A stretch of DNA of 64,000 bases from Variovorax paradoxus. Its GTDB lineage: Bacteria; Pseudomonadota; Gammaproteobacteria; Burkholderiales; Burkholderiaceae_C. Position 1 is the first letter of the stretch. Each line of letters begins with the position of its first letter. The DNA lies in the NCBI GenBank assembly GCA_016806145.1, contig CP063166.1, positions 806,001 to 870,000 of the forward strand. Direction: 5' to 3'. Of the stretch, positions 27,849 through 38,885 are shown piece by piece. The translations under genes were made by a program, and so were the position numbers. Below the pieces are notes generated by a model. The model was given only the letters and a program-made list of their open reading frames with translations. It searched no databases and was not told the origin of the DNA.

Positions 27849-28995
27849 ATGACCACCCATCTCTGGCCACCGCTCAGCGCGATCCGCAGCGCCTTCGAAA
27901 CCGGACCCGGCGCCGCCTCGGCGTTCGCGCCCGAGACGCCCGGGCTCGCGACCGTCGCCATGCCCGGCGCGCGCGTCGCGGTGCCCGAAACGGCCGCGCC
28001 GCCGCCGGTCGACCTGCTGCTGCCGCTGGCCGAACTCGCGCGCCGCCGCGAGGCCGTGGCGCAGCGCAGCTTCGGCGCGCGCTGGGCGCCGGGCCGGCTG
28101 GTCAGCGTGGTGCACGAGGGCCGGCTGCTCGGCGTGCTGCTCGACCGCTGCATCCACGGCGAGCTCTGGCAGGGCTGGATGGCGGCCGGCGAGGCCGACT
28201 GGGCCGGCGCCTTCGACGTGCTGCTCGAGCCCGACGACGAACCCTTCGAGCCGGCCTTCGGCCTGATCCAGGCCTGGAACGTGCTGACGCTCGAGCCCAG
28301 CCCGCAGCTGGCCGCGCGCGTGCTCGGCGAGGTCTCGGCCACGCGGCTCGCCGCCATCCGCGCGGTGCACGACGAGTGGGCCGCGCAGGCGGCGCCGGCC
28401 ATCGCGCCCGAGCCCGGCCGCATCGCGCTGCGCACCGTGGGCGGCGTGTTCGCGGTGCTGTCGGGCACGCCGCTGGGCCCGAAGGATCCGCGCGCCGAAT
28501 ACCAGTCGCTCTACCGCGACGCCGCCGCGCAGCTCGGCGCGGCCTGGCTGCCCGCCGCGCGCAACGCACCCGGCCCGGCCGCCGCGCGCGCGCGCGCGGC
28601 CCCAGCCCGGTCCCGAGGGCGGCTGGTGGGGCAGCGTGCGGCGCTGGCTCGGCGCCGACGGCTGGATGCGGCCCGCGTTCGCGGTGCTGGCCCTGTGCGT
28701 GGTGGTGCAGAACGTCGGCCTGTTTGGTGGCCACGAGGCGCAGGACGAGGTGCGCTTTCGCGCCGTGCCCGCGGCACCAGCCGCGGCGGTGGCCGACCTC
28801 ACGGTGCGCTGGAAGGACGGCGTGCGCGTGGACGAGGCCGACCGCCTGCTGCAGACGATCTCGGCCGACGTGGTCGGCGGTCCCGGCAGCAACGGCGTAT
28901 GGCGGCTGCGCGTGCCCGACGTGGAGAAGAGCCTGCAGGTGCTGGCCGCGTCGCCGCTGGTCGAAGCGGCCGGACGGGCGTCGGAGCGGCCATGA
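27849..28995 (+). pseudogene. Frameshifted single-pass membrane protein, possible anti-sigma-type partner
   Basis: The frame from ATG 27849 runs through ~245 sensible residues (LVSVVHEGRLLGVLLDRCIH, LRTVGGVFAVLSGTPLGP). It then becomes Arg-rich nonsense after a (CG)8 tract at 28583-28598, while the +1 frame becomes coherent. That frame gives a transmembrane segment (MRPAFAVLALCVVVQNVGLF) and a periplasmic domain (LTVRWKDGVRVDEADRLL, VVGGPGSNGVWRLRVPDV, LAASPLVEAAGRA), ending in a TGA that overlaps the caspase start as ATGA. With one more CG unit the whole would be a 382-residue protein. The C-terminal domain pattern resembles those at the ends of some membrane anti-sigma proteins. No zinc-finger motif is seen. 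It may be a sequencing error rather than a real lesion. Confidence 0.6.
28583..28598. repeat. (CG)8 dinucleotide tract at a frameshift
   Basis: Eight CG units interrupt the gene at 27849. Adding one unit (2 bp) restores a single frame of 383 codons including the stop. Such a tract can slip during replication, and also challenges sequencing. Confidence 0.8.
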
Positions 28996-31079
28996 GCCAT
29001 GGCGCGCGGCCGCCGGCCCGGCTCCCTCCCCCGCTGGGGGAGGGCTGGGGTGGGGGCACGCGGCGCTCGACAGTGGCGCGGCAATGCCAATCCCTGCCCT
29101 GGTTCTCCTGGCTCCTGCTGCTCGCCCTCGCCTGCCTCGCCCCGCGCGCCTTCGCCACCCAGCGCGCGCTGCTCGTGGGCGTGTCCGAACTCGTCAACCA
29201 GCCGCAGTCGCTGTGGCTGCAGGCGCCGCGCAACGACGTGGCGCTGATGCGCGACGCCCTGCTCCGCCAGGGCTTCGGCGCGGGCGACATCACCACGCTG
29301 GCCGACGGCGTGAGCGGTGCCGCGCTGCCCGAGTCGCAGGCCATCCATGAGGCGCTGTCGCGGCTGCTCGCGCAGTCGCGCAGCGGCGACTTCGTGCTGC
29401 TCTATTTCTCGGGCCACGGCACGCGCTGGCGCGATGCCACCAAGCGCTACCAGGAACCCGACGGCCTGGCCGAGAACTTCTTGGCGCGCGACGTGCGCGG
29501 TGCCGTCGGCGTCGACAGCGCGCTCGCGGGCGGCGTGCGCGACGTCGACTTCGACGGCTGGGTGCAGGCCTTCCTCGCGCGCGGCGTGTTCGTCTGGTCG
29601 GTGTTCGACACCTGCGCCGCCACCTCGATGACGCGCAATGCCGCTGCCGCCGTGCCCGCCGTCGCCGAAGGCCCGGCCGACGACGAGGTGCGCTGGCGCG
29701 GCCTGCGCGCGGGCCAGCTGCGCGCCGTGCCGGCGGCCGTGCCGCTCGCCGCACCGGCCGCGCCACCCGTGGCCGAGCGCGTGGCGCGCGCGCGCTACGT
29801 CGCCTTCTTCGCTTCCGAGAGCCACCAGATCACGCCCGAGCTGCGGCTGCCGCGCCAGGGCCGCAACGCGCGGCCTCAGGGCCTGCTGACCTGGGCCGTG
29901 GCCGGCGCGCTCGAACGCCGGCCCGCCACCTGGCGCGAGCTGTTCGACGGCGTGCTCGCGCTCTATCCGCCGGTGATCGACGAACTGGCGCAGCGCTTCC
30001 CGACCCGCGAGCTGCCCTCGCCGGTGGCCGAGGGCAACCTCGACGCGCCGCTGTTCGCCAACAGCGCCGGCGCCGTCTCCACCTTGCCGGTGTGGCGCGC
30101 GCAGCGCAGCGGCGACAGCCTGGTGCTGCAGGCCGGCCTGGCCGATGGCCTGCAGCCGCAGCAGGAACTGCGCATCAACGCCACGCTCGAGGACGGCACC
30201 GTGCGCAGCGTGCAGGCGCGCGCATCGCAGGTCGACCTCGACGGTGCGAGCCTCGCGGTGCCCGCCGCGCTGCGCGAGTTGCCGGGCGCGGTGCTGTGGA
30301 GCGCCTCGCCGCTGACCGCGCCGCCCGCGATCGCGCTGCGCGTGCGCAGCGACGGCCCGCTGCCGGCCGGCATCGGCCTCGACTACCCGGCCTCGGTGGT
30401 GGCGGTGGGCGCGGGCGCGCCGGCCGACCTGCGCTGGAGCGACCTCGGCGCGGCCGGCCAGCGCATCGAATGGCAGTCGCCGGCGCTCGGTGCCGGCAGC
30501 GAGCGCCTGGGCGACAAGGCCGCGGTGCGGCGCCGGCTCGAGACGCTGGCGCGGCTCAAGTGGTGGCGCCAGCTCTGCGCGCTCGGCGAGGGCGCGCAGA
30601 TGCCGATCGACGGCTTCGAGGCCGTGCTCGAGATCTGGAACGGCGACCGGCTCGCGCGCAGCGGGCCGTTGCGCACCAGCGGGCCCGGCCTCCTGCCGCT
30701 GCGCGACGGCGAGCGCGCGGCGCTCAACGTGCGCAACACCAGCGGCCATTCGGTCGACATGGTGGTGGCGGGCATCGATGCGCAGGGCCGACCGCGCGCC
30801 GAGTACCCGTCCGACCCCGGCGAGAGCAACCGCTTCGAGCGCGGCACGCGCGAGGCGCCGGCCGCCAAGCGCTTCGAGCTGCCCTGGCTCTCGGCCGAGG
30901 GCGCGCGCCTGTTCGTGCTGGCCACGCCGGCCGCGCCGCAGAGCGGGCCGCGGCTGTTCGGCGCCGCCATCGAGCCGGTGCTGGCCGACCTGCGCGTGCG
31001 CGGCCAGGTGGAGCCGCCGCGGCGCCGCCTCTATGCGGCGATGTTGTCCTGGGGTAGCGCGGACGCCGCGTCCCGATGA
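28992..31079 (+). CDS. Exported caspase-family (peptidase C14) protein
   Basis: The 695-residue protein from ATG 28992 (GGAG five bases upstream, ATGA overlap) has an N-terminal extension and a signal sequence (WFSWLLLLALACLAPRAFA). A caspase fold follows from ~57: RALLVGVSE, LLYFSGHGTRW with His142, and WSVFDTCAATS with Cys208, the expected catalytic dyad ~66 residues apart. The C-terminal ~350 residues are beta-rich and of unknown fold, ending with a DUF4384-like stretch (LEIWNGDRLAR, LPLRDGERAALNVRNTS). It should work in the periplasm. Residues ~9-26 are encoded by a palindromic repeat (29021-29060), so the start could also be GTG 29072. Substrate unknown. The upstream sigma-like and membrane genes suggest proteolytic signalling. 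Confidence 0.8.
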   Translation: MSHGARPPARLPPPLGEGWGGGTRRSTVARQCQSLPWFSWLLLLALACLAPRAFATQRALLVGVSELVNQPQSLWLQAPRNDVALMRDALLRQGFGAGDITTLADGVSGAALPESQAIHEALSRLLAQSRSGDFVLLYFSGHGTRWRDATKRYQEPDGLAENFLARDVRGAVGVDSALAGGVRDVDFDGWVQAFLARGVFVWSVFDTCAATSMTRNAAAAVPAVAEGPADDEVRWRGLRAGQLRAVPAAVPLAAPAAPPVAERVARARYVAFFASESHQITPELRLPRQGRNARPQGLLTWAVAGALERRPATWRELFDGVLALYPPVIDELAQRFPTRELPSPVAEGNLDAPLFANSAGAVSTLPVWRAQRSGDSLVLQAGLADGLQPQQELRINATLEDGTVRSVQARASQVDLDGASLAVPAALRELPGAVLWSASPLTAPPAIALRVRSDGPLPAGIGLDYPASVVAVGAGAPADLRWSDLGAAGQRIEWQSPALGAGSERLGDKAAVRRRLETLARLKWWRQLCALGEGAQMPIDGFEAVLEIWNGDRLARSGPLRTSGPGLLPLRDGERAALNVRNTSGHSVDMVVAGIDAQGRPRAEYPSDPGESNRFERGTREAPAAKRFELPWLSAEGARLFVLATPAAPQSGPRLFGAAIEPVLADLRVRGQVEPPRRRLYAAMLSWGSADAASR
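29021..29060. repeat. GC-rich palindromic repeat inside the caspase gene start
   Basis: CTCCCTCCCCCGCTGGGGGA and the following AGGGCTGGGGTGGGGGCAC match the inner repeat of the tagF-ppkA palindrome (22981-23020), where the core reads CCCTCTGGGAGAGGGCTGGG. Here it is in frame and encodes a Pro/Gly-rich stretch (LPPPLGEGWGGG) before the signal peptide. Confidence 0.7.
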
Positions 31080-31098
31080 TTTTTTCAAGGAGATTGCA

Positions 31099-31644
31099 AT
31101 GAGCTTTTCTGCAGAAGGCGCCCTCGATCCCGACGAGCTGCTGCGCCTGCTCGACCTGATGGCCGGCGAACCGGCCAACGACTTCCTGATGTCGATCGAC
31201 AACCGCGGCACCAAGGTCAAGGGCGAATCGGAACGCGGCATCGAGTTCATCGACATCGGCGGCTACTGCCATCAGATGGAGGTGGTGTCGCCGCCCGGCT
31301 CGACCAAGGGCTCGGTGCGCGTGCATCCCTTCGTCATCGTGCGCGAGGTCGATGCCGCCACCGCCTCGATCGCGAGCCTGCTGTTCAGCCAGGAGGCCAA
31401 CCTCGAGGTCTCGATCTTCGTCTACCGCGCCAGCGGCGACCACCTGCCGTCGCAGCCCTTCTTCGAGGTCATCCTGACCGGCGCGCGCGTCGTGAGCCAG
31501 GCCATCGTGACCGGCGGCAAGCCGCGCCAGCCGCGCGAGGTGACCGTGTTCGAGAGCCGCAACGTGCAGGTCAAGACGGCGCCGCAGCTCGCCTCGGGCA
31601 TCCGCGGCGCCGTGCGCACCGCGGTCATCGCCGCCACCCAGTGA
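31099..31644 (+). CDS. hcp: Divergent Hcp-family T6SS tube protein
   Basis: The 181-residue protein has an N-terminal extension of ~35 residues, then Hcp-like blocks in order: VKGESERGIEFIDIGGYCHQ (compare GES..IEVLS.S), VRVHPFVIVREVDAAT, LEVSIFVYRASGD and FEVILTGARVVSQAI. The match is at pattern level and I judge it a diverged Hcp rather than the main tube subunit, which is encoded at 49564. AAGGAG precedes ATG 31099 by eight bases. It opens a tight run into tagJ and tssE-F-G-H. It could be a specialised tube ring, an effector carrier or a structural homologue used in assembly. It directly follows the caspase gene (19 bp). Confidence 0.65.
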   Translation: MSFSAEGALDPDELLRLLDLMAGEPANDFLMSIDNRGTKVKGESERGIEFIDIGGYCHQMEVVSPPGSTKGSVRVHPFVIVREVDAATASIASLLFSQEANLEVSIFVYRASGDHLPSQPFFEVILTGARVVSQAIVTGGKPRQPREVTVFESRNVQVKTAPQLASGIRGAVRTAVIAATQ

Positions 31645-31657
31645 AACGGAGCCAGCC

Positions 31658-32506
31658 ATGACCACCGCCGCCGAATTCCTCAAGGCCGCCGATCCGGTGT
31701 CCGCCCTCAAGGCGCTCAGCGACGACGTGCGCGCCAAGCCCGCCGACAGCAAGCCGCGCGTCTTCATGGCCCAGTTGCTGTGCGTGCTGGGCCAGTGGGA
31801 GCGCGCGCTCAACCAGCTGACGGTCGCGGCCGAGCTCGATGCGCTCGCCGTGCCGATGAAGCAGGTGTACGGCGAGGCCGTGCGCTGCGAAGGCCTGCGC
31901 GCCGAAGTGTTCGCCGGCACGCGCACGCCCATGATCTTCGGCCAGCCCGACGAATGGCTGGCGCTGCTCATCGAGTCGCTGCTGCGGCAGGGACGCGGTG
32001 AGGCCGAGCTGGCCGAAGACCTGCGCCAGCGCGCCTTCGAGGCGGCGCCGGCCATCGCCGGCAGCATCGACGGCGTGCCCTTCGAATGGCTGTCCGACGC
32101 CGACATGCGGCTGGGCCCGGTGCTCGAGGCCTTCGTCAACGGCAAGTACTACTGGATCCCCTATGCGCGGCTCGCGCGCGTGAAGATCGAACCGCCCGAG
32201 GACCTGCGCGACTGCGTGTGGATGCCCGCGCACCTCGACTTCGAGAACGGCGGCGAGACGCTGGCGCTGATCCCCACGCGCTACGAGGGCACCGAGCGCT
32301 GCACCGACGGCCAGCTGCTGCTCGCGCGCCGCACCGAGTGGCGCGAGCTGCGGCCCGAGGTCTGGGCCGGCCATGGCCAGCGCGTGTTCGGCACCGACGC
32401 CGGCGAGTACGCGCTGATGGACGTGCGCGAGATCGTGTTCGAGACCGTCGCGCAGGAAGAAGAGAGCGGCGCAGCAGGCAGCGAAGAAGGCGGCGCGGGT
32501 GGTTGA
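31658..32506 (+). CDS. tagJ: T6SS accessory protein TagJ (ImpE/SciE family)
   Basis: The 282-residue protein begins with tetratricopeptide-like helices (PADSKPRVFMAQLLCVLGQW, ERALNQLTVAAELDALA) followed by a conserved ImpE domain (FEWLSDADMRLGPVLEAFVN, GKYYWIPYARLARVKIEPPE). In systems that have it, TagJ binds the N terminus of the sheath protein TssB and modulates sheath recycling by ClpV. It sits directly before tssE and overlaps it by eight bases. The C-terminal tail is Glu/Gly-rich. There is a 13-bp gap from the Hcp-like gene. Confidence 0.88.
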   Translation: MTTAAEFLKAADPVSALKALSDDVRAKPADSKPRVFMAQLLCVLGQWERALNQLTVAAELDALAVPMKQVYGEAVRCEGLRAEVFAGTRTPMIFGQPDEWLALLIESLLRQGRGEAELAEDLRQRAFEAAPAIAGSIDGVPFEWLSDADMRLGPVLEAFVNGKYYWIPYARLARVKIEPPEDLRDCVWMPAHLDFENGGETLALIPTRYEGTERCTDGQLLLARRTEWRELRPEVWAGHGQRVFGTDAGEYALMDVREIVFETVAQEEESGAAGSEEGGAGG

Positions 32507-33011
32507 CCTCACCGCGCAGGAGCGGCTGCAGCCCTCGCTGCTGGACCGGCTCGTCGACAGCGCGCCCGACGAGCAGCGCGAGGGCGACGACAAGCGCACG
32601 CTCACCAAGCAGGCGCTGCGCGCGGCCGTGCTGCGCGACCTGAGCTGGCTCTTCAACGCCACCAGCTACGGCCTCGGCATGGACGACCGCCAGTACCCGA
32701 ACGCCGCGCGCTCCGTCATCAACTACGGATTGCCTATGCTGTCTGGCCAGTTCACCTCGTCGATACAGCGTGTCAGCATGGAACAGGCTCTGAAGAACGC
32801 GATCCTGCAGTTCGAGCCTCGCATCCTCTCACGCACTCTCGAAGTGGAACTCGTCATGGAAGGCTCCGCCCTGGACTCGCACAACTGCGTCGGCCTGCAG
32901 ATCCGCGGCATGCTGTGGGCGCAGCCCGTGCCGTTGGAGTTCCTCATGCGCAGCCGGGTCGACCTGGAAGAAGGACGCATCGAGATCGAGGACGCGACCC
33001 AGAAGCCATGA
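32499..33011 (+). CDS. tssE: T6SS baseplate wedge protein TssE (gp25-like)
   Basis: The 170-residue protein starts at GTG 32499 within the tagJ end. The first part reads RLQPSLLDRLVDSAPDEQRE, typical of TssE, and the gp25 core includes LRDLSWLFNATSYG, VINYGLPMLSGQF and FEPRILSRTLEVELV. TssE forms part of the baseplate wedge with TssF and TssG and starts sheath polymerisation. It precedes tssF by 18 bp, in the canonical order tssE-tssF-tssG-tssH. Confidence 0.93.
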   Translation: MVDLTAQERLQPSLLDRLVDSAPDEQREGDDKRTLTKQALRAAVLRDLSWLFNATSYGLGMDDRQYPNAARSVINYGLPMLSGQFTSSIQRVSMEQALKNAILQFEPRILSRTLEVELVMEGSALDSHNCVGLQIRGMLWAQPVPLEFLMRSRVDLEEGRIEIEDATQKP

Positions 33012-33029
33012 CCCGAAGGTAGCGCCGCG

Positions 33030-34931
33030 ATGGATCCCCGACTGCTGAGCCTGTACGAGCAGGAACTGCGCTACTTCCGCGAGAGCTCGGCCGAGTTCGC
33101 GCGCGCCTTCCCGAAGATCGCCAACCGGCTCGGCATCGAAGGCCAGGAGGTCGCCGACCCTTATGTCGAGCGCCTGATCGAGGCCACCGCCTTCCTGTCG
33201 GCGCGCGTCAACCTCAAGCTCGATGCCGAGTACCCGCGCTTCACCGGCCACCTGCTCGACATCGTCTATCCGCACTTCCTCGCGCCCACGCCCGCGATGG
33301 CGGTGGTCAGCATGGCGCACGACCCCGACGACGCCAACCTCGCCGCGGGGCCGACGCTGCCGCGCGGCGCCGGCCTGCGCGCGCGCCATGCGGTGGGTCA
33401 GAGCACCTACTGCGAGTTCCGCACCGCGAGCGCGATGCGGCTGTGGCCGCTCGAGCTGCTGCGCGCCCAGTACTTCAGCTACGCGCCCGACCTGCCGCTG
33501 GCCACGCACCCGCAGTCGCGCGCCATCCGCGGCGGCCTGCGCATGGTGCTGCGCACCACCGCCGACCTGAACTTCAGCCAGATCGCGCTCGACGACCTGG
33601 TGCTGCACCTGGGCGGCGCCGACGACGTGGCCTGGCAGCTGCACGAATGCGCGCTGGGCCAGCCCATCGGCGTGATGGTGCGGCCGCTGGGCGCCGGCGG
33701 CGCGCTGCAGGGCGAGGCGCGCAGCCTGCCGCCGAGCGCCATCGGCCTGGTCGGCTTCGAGGACGACGAGGCGCTGCTGCCGGTCACGGCCACCGGCTTC
33801 TCGGGCTTCCGGCTGCTGCAGGAGTACTTCGCGTTCCCGCAGCGCTTCCAGTTCCTCAAGATCGCGGGCCTGCAGTCGGTGCTGCCCTCGATGCCGGTGA
33901 CGCAGATCGAGATCGTGCTGCTGTTCTCGCGCGGCGACGCGGCGCTCGAGAAGCTGGTGACGGCCGAGAACGTGCAGCTGCATTGCGTGCCGATCGTCAA
34001 TCTGTTCAACAAGCGGCTCGACCGCGTGCCGCTCAGCGAGGGCGTGAGCCAGTTCCACCTGGTGCCCGACCGCACGCGGCCGCAGGACTTCGAGGTGCAC
34101 ACCGTGACCGAGGTCGTCGGCCATGGCGCGCCGGGCGCGGACTCGGGCTCGGCGGCCGCGGTCGAGCAGCTGTTCCGGCCCTTCTATTCGGCCTTCCACG
34201 GCACGCGCCACAGCCACCCGGCCTACTACACGACCACGCGCGAGCCGCGCATGCTGTCGGTGCGCCAGCGCACCGAGGGCAACCGCAGCAGCCACATCGG
34301 CTCCGAGGTCTACATGCAGATCGTCGATCCGCAGCAGGCGCCGTACGCGGCCAGCCTGCGCCAGCTCGCGGTGTCGGCGCTGTGCACCAACCGCGACCTG
34401 CCGCTCTTGCTGCCGATGGGCCGCGACAACGACTTCGACTGCGTCGACTCCTTCCCCGCGCAGCGCGTGCGCATGGTGCGCGGGCCCTCGCGGCCGGTGT
34501 CGCCGGTGGTGAGCCAGGGGCTGGGCTGGCGCGTGCTCGACCACCTCGCGCTCAACTACCTGTCGATCTCCGACAGCTCGCCGCAGCAGGGCGCGGCCGC
34601 GCTGCGCGAGACGCTGATGCTCTATGCCTCGCATGCCGACGAGATGCGCCAGGGCCAGGTGCGCGGGCTGCTGTCGGTCAGCAGCAAGGCGGTGGCGCGC
34701 CGGCTGCCGATGAAGGGGCCGATCGCCTTCGGGCGCGGCCTGGAGGTCACGCTCGAGGTCGACAAGGACGCCTTCCACGGCCACAGCGTGTTCCTGTTCG
34801 GTGCCGTGCTCGCGCGCTACCTGGCGCGCCACGTCGAGGTCAACCATTTCGTCGAGACCGTGGTGCGCGTCGCGGGCAAGGGCGAGAACATGCGCTGGAG
34901 GCCGCTGTGCGGAATGCGCCAGATCCTCTAG
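33030..34931 (+). CDS. tssF: T6SS baseplate protein TssF
   Basis: The 633-residue protein opens MDPRLLSLYEQELRYFRESS, the diagnostic N terminus of TssF. It continues with FPKIANRLGIEG, DPYVERLIEATAFLSARVNL and YPRFTGHLLDIVYPHFLAPT. TssF makes up the wedge with TssE, TssG and TssK around the VgrG spike. Length is as usual (~600-640). A GAAGG ribosome binding site lies upstream, and its 3' end overlaps the start of tssG by 25 bases. Confidence 0.95.
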   Translation: MDPRLLSLYEQELRYFRESSAEFARAFPKIANRLGIEGQEVADPYVERLIEATAFLSARVNLKLDAEYPRFTGHLLDIVYPHFLAPTPAMAVVSMAHDPDDANLAAGPTLPRGAGLRARHAVGQSTYCEFRTASAMRLWPLELLRAQYFSYAPDLPLATHPQSRAIRGGLRMVLRTTADLNFSQIALDDLVLHLGGADDVAWQLHECALGQPIGVMVRPLGAGGALQGEARSLPPSAIGLVGFEDDEALLPVTATGFSGFRLLQEYFAFPQRFQFLKIAGLQSVLPSMPVTQIEIVLLFSRGDAALEKLVTAENVQLHCVPIVNLFNKRLDRVPLSEGVSQFHLVPDRTRPQDFEVHTVTEVVGHGAPGADSGSAAAVEQLFRPFYSAFHGTRHSHPAYYTTTREPRMLSVRQRTEGNRSSHIGSEVYMQIVDPQQAPYAASLRQLAVSALCTNRDLPLLLPMGRDNDFDCVDSFPAQRVRMVRGPSRPVSPVVSQGLGWRVLDHLALNYLSISDSSPQQGAAALRETLMLYASHADEMRQGQVRGLLSVSSKAVARRLPMKGPIAFGRGLEVTLEVDKDAFHGHSVFLFGAVLARYLARHVEVNHFVETVVRVAGKGENMRWRPLCGMRQIL

Positions 34932-36028
34932 CCGCGCCCGCGGTGCCTTTGGCGCCGGTCGCACCCGAGGGAACGGTGGCGGGGCGCGTCGATGCCGCGC
35001 TGCGCCAGTGGTCCCACCAGCCCTGGGCCTACGACTACTTCGCGGTGCTGCGCCGGCTCGAATCGGCCGCCGCGACCACGCCGCGCTGGGGCCGCGCGCT
35101 GCTGCCGAGCGCCGAGCCGGTGCGCGTGGGCCAGGAGCCCTCGCTGTCGTTCGCGCCCGCCGCCTTCAGCCGCTTCGAGCCGGCCGGTGCGCATTCGCCG
35201 CCGCGGCTGCGCCAGCACTTCTTCGCCTACATCGGTCCCAACGGGCCGCTGCCGGTGCACCTGAGCGATTTCATCCGCGAGCGCAGCCTGAACCACGGCG
35301 ACCCGACCTGGCTCGCCTTCCTCGACAGCTTCCTGCACCGCTTCTCGCTGCACTTCTACCGCGCCTGGGCGCAGGCGCGGCCCGCGGTCGCGCTCGACCG
35401 GCCGGGCGAGGACCGCTTCCGGCTGCAGATCGGCGCGCTGGTGGGCATCGGCACGCCGGGGCGCATCGGGCGCGACGAGATCCACGACGACGCGCGGCTG
35501 CACTTCTCGGGCTGGCTCGCGCGCCGCGTGCACAGCGCCGAGGGCGTGGAGTCGGTGCTGTGCAGCTACTTCGGCGTGCCGATGAAGCTCGAGCGCTGGG
35601 TCGGCCACTGGATGAGCCTGCCCGATGCCGAACTCACGCGGCTGGGCCGCGGCGAGAGCTCGCGCGCCATGGGCATGGGCGCGATGCTCGGCACCCGCGC
35701 CTGGGACCGCCAGCACCGCGTGCGCCTGCACGTCGGGCCGCTCGACCTCGCGCGCTACCGCATGTTCCTGCCGATCGGCGACGCGCAGCCGGTGCTGCAG
35801 CGCTGGATGCTGCAGCTGCTGGGCGGCGAGCTCGAGTGGGATGCCGAACTGGTGCTGCGCAAGGAGCAGGTACCGCCCACCCGGCTCGGCCAGCAGCGCG
35901 GCAACGCGCCGCGGCTGGGCTGGATCTCGTGGCTCGGCGAGCGCCCGCGTTCGCGCGACGCGAGCGACGTGCGCATCGCGAGCCGTCCCGGTGGCGAGGC
36001 GCATCCGCGCGCGCCGGCCTTTCAATGA
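34907..36028 (+). CDS. tssG: T6SS baseplate protein TssG
   Basis: I start at GTG 34907 (GGAGG five bases upstream, inside the tssF end), giving 373 residues, slightly longer than usual because of a Pro/Ala-rich N terminus. Diagnostic blocks are WAYDYFAVLRRLE, FFAYIGPNGPLPVHLSDFIR, and FLHRFSLHFYRAWAQ. It also has GTRAWDRQHRVRLHVGPL and RYRMFLPIGDAQPVLQRWM. TssG is the clamp of the TssF-TssE wedge. It precedes clpV by 39 bp. Confidence 0.94.
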   Translation: MRNAPDPLAAPAVPLAPVAPEGTVAGRVDAALRQWSHQPWAYDYFAVLRRLESAAATTPRWGRALLPSAEPVRVGQEPSLSFAPAAFSRFEPAGAHSPPRLRQHFFAYIGPNGPLPVHLSDFIRERSLNHGDPTWLAFLDSFLHRFSLHFYRAWAQARPAVALDRPGEDRFRLQIGALVGIGTPGRIGRDEIHDDARLHFSGWLARRVHSAEGVESVLCSYFGVPMKLERWVGHWMSLPDAELTRLGRGESSRAMGMGAMLGTRAWDRQHRVRLHVGPLDLARYRMFLPIGDAQPVLQRWMLQLLGGELEWDAELVLRKEQVPPTRLGQQRGNAPRLGWISWLGERPRSRDASDVRIASRPGGEAHPRAPAFQ

Positions 36029-36067
36029 AACCCCTTTCGTTCGTCTTGAAGAGATACGGAGTCCTCC

Positions 36068-38833
<2,766 letters not shown>

Positions 38834-38885
38834 CCTGGCGCCGCGGCCGGCACGCTGAGGCGCTCCCAACCAGAAAGACAGCAAG

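Noticed and set aside
28992..31079. Caspase as a T6SS effector
   Set aside because: It has its own signal sequence and sits in an operon with sigma-like and membrane proteins, with no PAAR, adaptor or immunity gene next to it; a periplasmic signalling role fits better.
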